From Kytococcus schroeteri (GTDB lineage Bacteria > Actinomycetota > Actinomycetes > Actinomycetales > Dermatophilaceae): a stretch of 64,000 nucleotides of DNA. Shown piece after piece: positions 61,644 to 64,000 of the stretch (position 1 is its first letter; each line of letters begins with the position of its first letter). The position numbers and the translations under genes were made by a program. The notes under the pieces were generated by a model, which saw only the letters and a program-made list of their open reading frames with translations, made no database searches and was not told the DNA's origin. The DNA is taken from the NCBI RefSeq assembly GCF_042433515.1, contig NZ_JBHLVH010000014.1, positions 62,001-126,000 of the forward strand. Direction: 5' to 3'.

Positions 61644-62918
61644 ATGTGCACCCCCACCATCGGATCCCGGCGCCGTCTTCCCGTGGGTCCGGTGGTGGCA
61701 ATCGTGGCCGTGGCCACCGTGGCGCTCATGCTGCGGCCCGCGGCCACCTCGTTGGGCCCGCTGCTGCCGGACATCTCCGCCGACCTCGGCGGGGGCGGGC
61801 TCGGTGCCGGAGTGCTGACCGCGCTGCCGCCCTTCATCTTCGGCGTGCTGGGGCTGGCGGCGGTCCCCATTGGCCGCCGGCTGGGGCTGAGCGGTGCCAT
61901 CGTGGCGGCGCTGGGGATCTCCGTGGCGGGCCTGGCGCTGCGACCGGTGGTCGGCTCGATGGGGATCTTCCTCGCCCTGAGCGTCCTGGCCCTGGTGGGC
62001 GGGGCGCTGGGCAACGTGCTCGTGCCGGCGTGGGTGAAGCGGCACAGCTCGGGCACCCAGCAGCGGCAGCTGATGGCGGTCTACGTGGCCGTGTTGTCGA
62101 TCGGCGGCTCGGCCGGCGCGATGCTGGCCATCCCACTCACCGGGTTGCCGGGTGCGTCGGTGCTGCCCCGCATCGGTCACGGACCCGACCCCTCCGGCGG
62201 CGACTGGCGGATCTCGGTGCTGGCCTGGGCGGTGATCGCCCTGGTGCCCCTGGCGATGTGGGCGGTGGTCGTCCGGCGGACCGGCCACGACTTCCCGCGG
62301 AACGCCCTGGCCGAGCAGGCCTCCCACGTGAGCATCTGGCGTTCGCCGACGGCCGTGGCGCTCACGGCGATGTTCGCCCTGCAGTCCACCAACGCCTACA
62401 CCCAGTTCGGCTGGCTGCCGCGCATCTACACCGAGGGTGGCGTCTCGGCCGGGATGGGCGGCTTCTACACCGCGCTCATCGCCGCCTGCGGCGTGCTGGG
62501 CGGGTGGATCATGCCCGGCCTCATCGAGACGGTGTCCTCGCTGCGCACGCTGGCGGTGATCTGCGGTGGGCTGACCACCATCGGGTACCTGGGGCTGCTC
62601 GTGGCGCCGCACTCGCTGGCCCTGGTGTGGGCGCTGGTGCTGGGCCTCGGCGGTTTCGCCTTCCCGATGGTGATCGCGCTGCTGCCGGCCCGGACCGCCG
62701 ACCCGCTGATCACGGCGCGGCTCTCGGGCATCGTGCAACCGGTGGGCTACATCTTCGCGGCGGTGGGGCCGCTGGCGGTGGGGGCGATCGTGGCCGCGAC
62801 CGGCAGCGTGACGATCGTGCTGTGGCTGATGGCGCTCTCCGGCGTGCTGCTGGCCCTTGCCGGATGGCGCGGTGCGGCCGAGGTCCTGGTGGACGACGAA
62901 CTGGCCGCCGCGCGCTGA
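61644..62918 (+). CDS. MFS transporter, CynX/NimT type
   Basis: 424-residue permease with twelve hydrophobic helices. Typical CynX features are LMLRPAATSLGPLLPDISADL in helix 1 and the following loop, PIGRRLGLSGAIV as motif A, and the second-half AYTQFGWLPRIYTEGG. The family exports or imports small anions such as cyanate or nitroimidazole drugs; the substrate here is unknown. ATG 61644 is seven bases behind TAAGGT. It converges on the glycerate kinase remnant with four bases between stops. Confidence 0.87.
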   Translation: MCTPTIGSRRRLPVGPVVAIVAVATVALMLRPAATSLGPLLPDISADLGGGGLGAGVLTALPPFIFGVLGLAAVPIGRRLGLSGAIVAALGISVAGLALRPVVGSMGIFLALSVLALVGGALGNVLVPAWVKRHSSGTQQRQLMAVYVAVLSIGGSAGAMLAIPLTGLPGASVLPRIGHGPDPSGGDWRISVLAWAVIALVPLAMWAVVVRRTGHDFPRNALAEQASHVSIWRSPTAVALTAMFALQSTNAYTQFGWLPRIYTEGGVSAGMGGFYTALIAACGVLGGWIMPGLIETVSSLRTLAVICGGLTTIGYLGLLVAPHSLALVWALVLGLGGFAFPMVIALLPARTADPLITARLSGIVQPVGYIFAAVGPLAVGAIVAATGSVTIVLWLMALSGVLLALAGWRGAAEVLVDDELAAAR

Positions 62919-62922
62919 GCGG

Positions 62923-63755
62923 TCAGCCGGCGCTGAGCTGCCGCCCCAGGTCCTCCCCGATGCGGTGGAGCAACGGTGCGGGATCGGCCAGGCACCGCGC
63001 GGGGTCGGGTTCGAGCTCCTGCAGGGTGGCCACGCCGGTGAACCCCGCCGCTCGGGCCTCGGCCTCGCTGAGCTCTGTGGTGCCGCACACGGCCACCACG
63101 GGAATACCCGCCCGGCGCGCCCGTTCCAGCACCCCGGCGGGTGCCTTGCCGGAGAGGGTCTGACCGTCCAGGCGACCCTCGCCCGTCACCACCAGGTCGG
63201 CGGTGGACAGGTTCGCATCCAGCCCCGCGAGGTCCAGCAGCATGTCCACACCGGAGACCCGTTCAGCGCCCGGGGCCATCAACGCCAGACCCACGTCTCC
63301 GGCCGCCCCGCACCGGGTGACTCGACCAGCCCGGGCGGGCACCCCGCCTCGACCAGGAGACCTGACCACCGTGTCAGGGCGGCCTGGATGCGGTCGACCG
63401 TCACCGCATCGGCGCCCTTCTGCGGTCCGTACGTGGCGGCGGCGCCGTGGGGGCCGAGCAGGGGATTGGTGACGTCGGCCGCCAGGGTGAGGCGGATGCC
63501 GGTGAGGCGCTCGCGGACGGGCGTCAGGTCGAGGCGGGCGGCGCGTTCCAGGCCGGGGACGCCGGGCGGGACGGGCTGACCGTCCGCGTCGAGCACATGG
63601 GCGCCCAGGGCGGTGAGCAGGCCGAGTCCGCCGTCGGAGCAGGCGGACCCACCCACGCCGACGATGAGGTGACGGTTCCCCGCATCGAGGGCGGCGGAGA
63701 CGAGCTCGCCGGTCCCGGTGCTGGTGGCGGTGAGGGCCCGGGTGGGGGCGGTCGA
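62923..63755 (-). pseudogene. Glycerate kinase (GlxK/GarK type), 5'-truncated and frameshifted
   Basis: Reading along the minus strand, one frame carries ALTATSTGTGELVSAALDAG and LIVGVGGSACSDGG through PGLVESPGAG (about 63750-63306). The reading then continues only in another frame, from AAGDVGLALMAPGAERVSG to the stop at 62923. Joined, these match the last two thirds of glycerate 2-kinase. The break lies at a run of four C on the plus strand (63306-63309), so one missing base would explain it. The first ~90 residues, including the MADGGEGT-type site, are absent: upstream of about 63750 the sequence belongs to a different gene. Confidence 0.75.
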
Positions 63756-63975
63756 GGGCGGTGATGCGCACGGTCAGCCGGAACCACAGGCCGAGGTGGC
63801 GGGCACGCCAGGTCACCTGGTCGCCGAGGTCGAGGATCCTGGAGGTCACCCCCGCGATGGCCATCTCTCCCGAGCTGCGCATGGAGCCCACGTGCTCGCC
63901 GACGTCCAGAGACAGCTCGAAGAGCTGCGCGGGACTGTGCCGGGTGTCGGTCACGACCTGGAAGGTGCTTGCCAC
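63748..63975 (-). pseudogene. 5' part of an SRPBCC family gene, truncated by fusion to the glycerate kinase remnant
   Basis: GTG 63975 opens ASTFQVVTDTRHSPAQLFEL, then LSLDVGEHVGSM, GEMAIAGVTSRILDLGDQVTW and ARHLGLWFRLTVRITALDR, a clear SRPBCC/polyketide-cyclase-like N-terminal half of about 76 residues. The protein-like sequence ends near 63748, where the glycerate kinase reading begins in another frame. The long open frame that runs on to 62923 reads through the kinase out of frame before entering its correct frame again. Confidence 0.7.
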
Positions 63976-64000
63976 AGGCGCATGCTGCCGGCGGCGCGTG

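Overview
This window is from a very GC-rich actinobacterium, most likely a member of the Micrococcales. The signs are a mycothiol gene (mshC), RbpA, a PafB/PafC WYL pair, a corynebacterial-type C50 carotenoid cluster, and many genes whose start codon lies 6-8 nt behind a TANNNT -10 box (leaderless starts). The sequence is a scaffold with one 70-N gap at 57447-57516. I cannot name the genus from sequence alone.

Layout. 1-8065: housekeeping genes, including an acyltransferase end, a SigB/F-type sigma factor divergent from dinB, a DODA-type dioxygenase, three DUF3592-like membrane genes (the third degenerate), tRNA-Leu(GAG), idi, a methyltransferase, a hotdog thioesterase and a small L7/L12-tail protein. 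8271-17839: an accessory island. A type III restriction-modification pair (mod-res, minus strand) sits between two plus-strand units that encode a membrane protein plus copies of the same unrecognised ~190-residue helical domain (one copy on the left, three on the right). 17844-21949: crtB-crtI-crtYe-crtYf-crtEb as one tightly overlapped operon, with no crtE. 22076-25482: a Tat-exported neutral ceramidase, a broken streptogrisin-like protease and a small lipoprotein. 25622-29424: ferritin, M20 peptidase, DUF5703 protein, an acidic protein and CorA.

29512-46294 is the conserved actinobacterial block running from mshC to helY and its exonuclease neighbour (compare M. tuberculosis Rv2130c to Rv2090): mshC, PAC2, HAD, RecB-like nuclease, M50 protease, trmI, DUF3054, two FKBPs, pafB, pafC, tatA, tatC, helY, exonuclease, Lrp/AsnC. 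The Pup-proteasome genes (mpa/arc, dop, pup, prcBA, pafA) expected between trmI and pafB are absent. 46301-57125 holds ybaK, an amidohydrolase, lnt-ppm1-fxsA, rbpA (behind a SigR/SigH-type promoter), an AI-2E family permease, a CapA-like lipoprotein and an unusual lipid kinase/APP1 phosphatase fusion. After the gap come a small alarmone synthetase (3' end lost in the gap), an ABC-F/YihY pair, an SRPBCC protein, a CynX-type MFS transporter, and a chimeric remnant of a glycerate kinase joined to the start of another SRPBCC gene.

Most interesting: the island of repeated unknown domains around the type III R-M pair, the clean loss of the pupylation/proteasome genes, and a set of long intergenic hairpins of unknown role.
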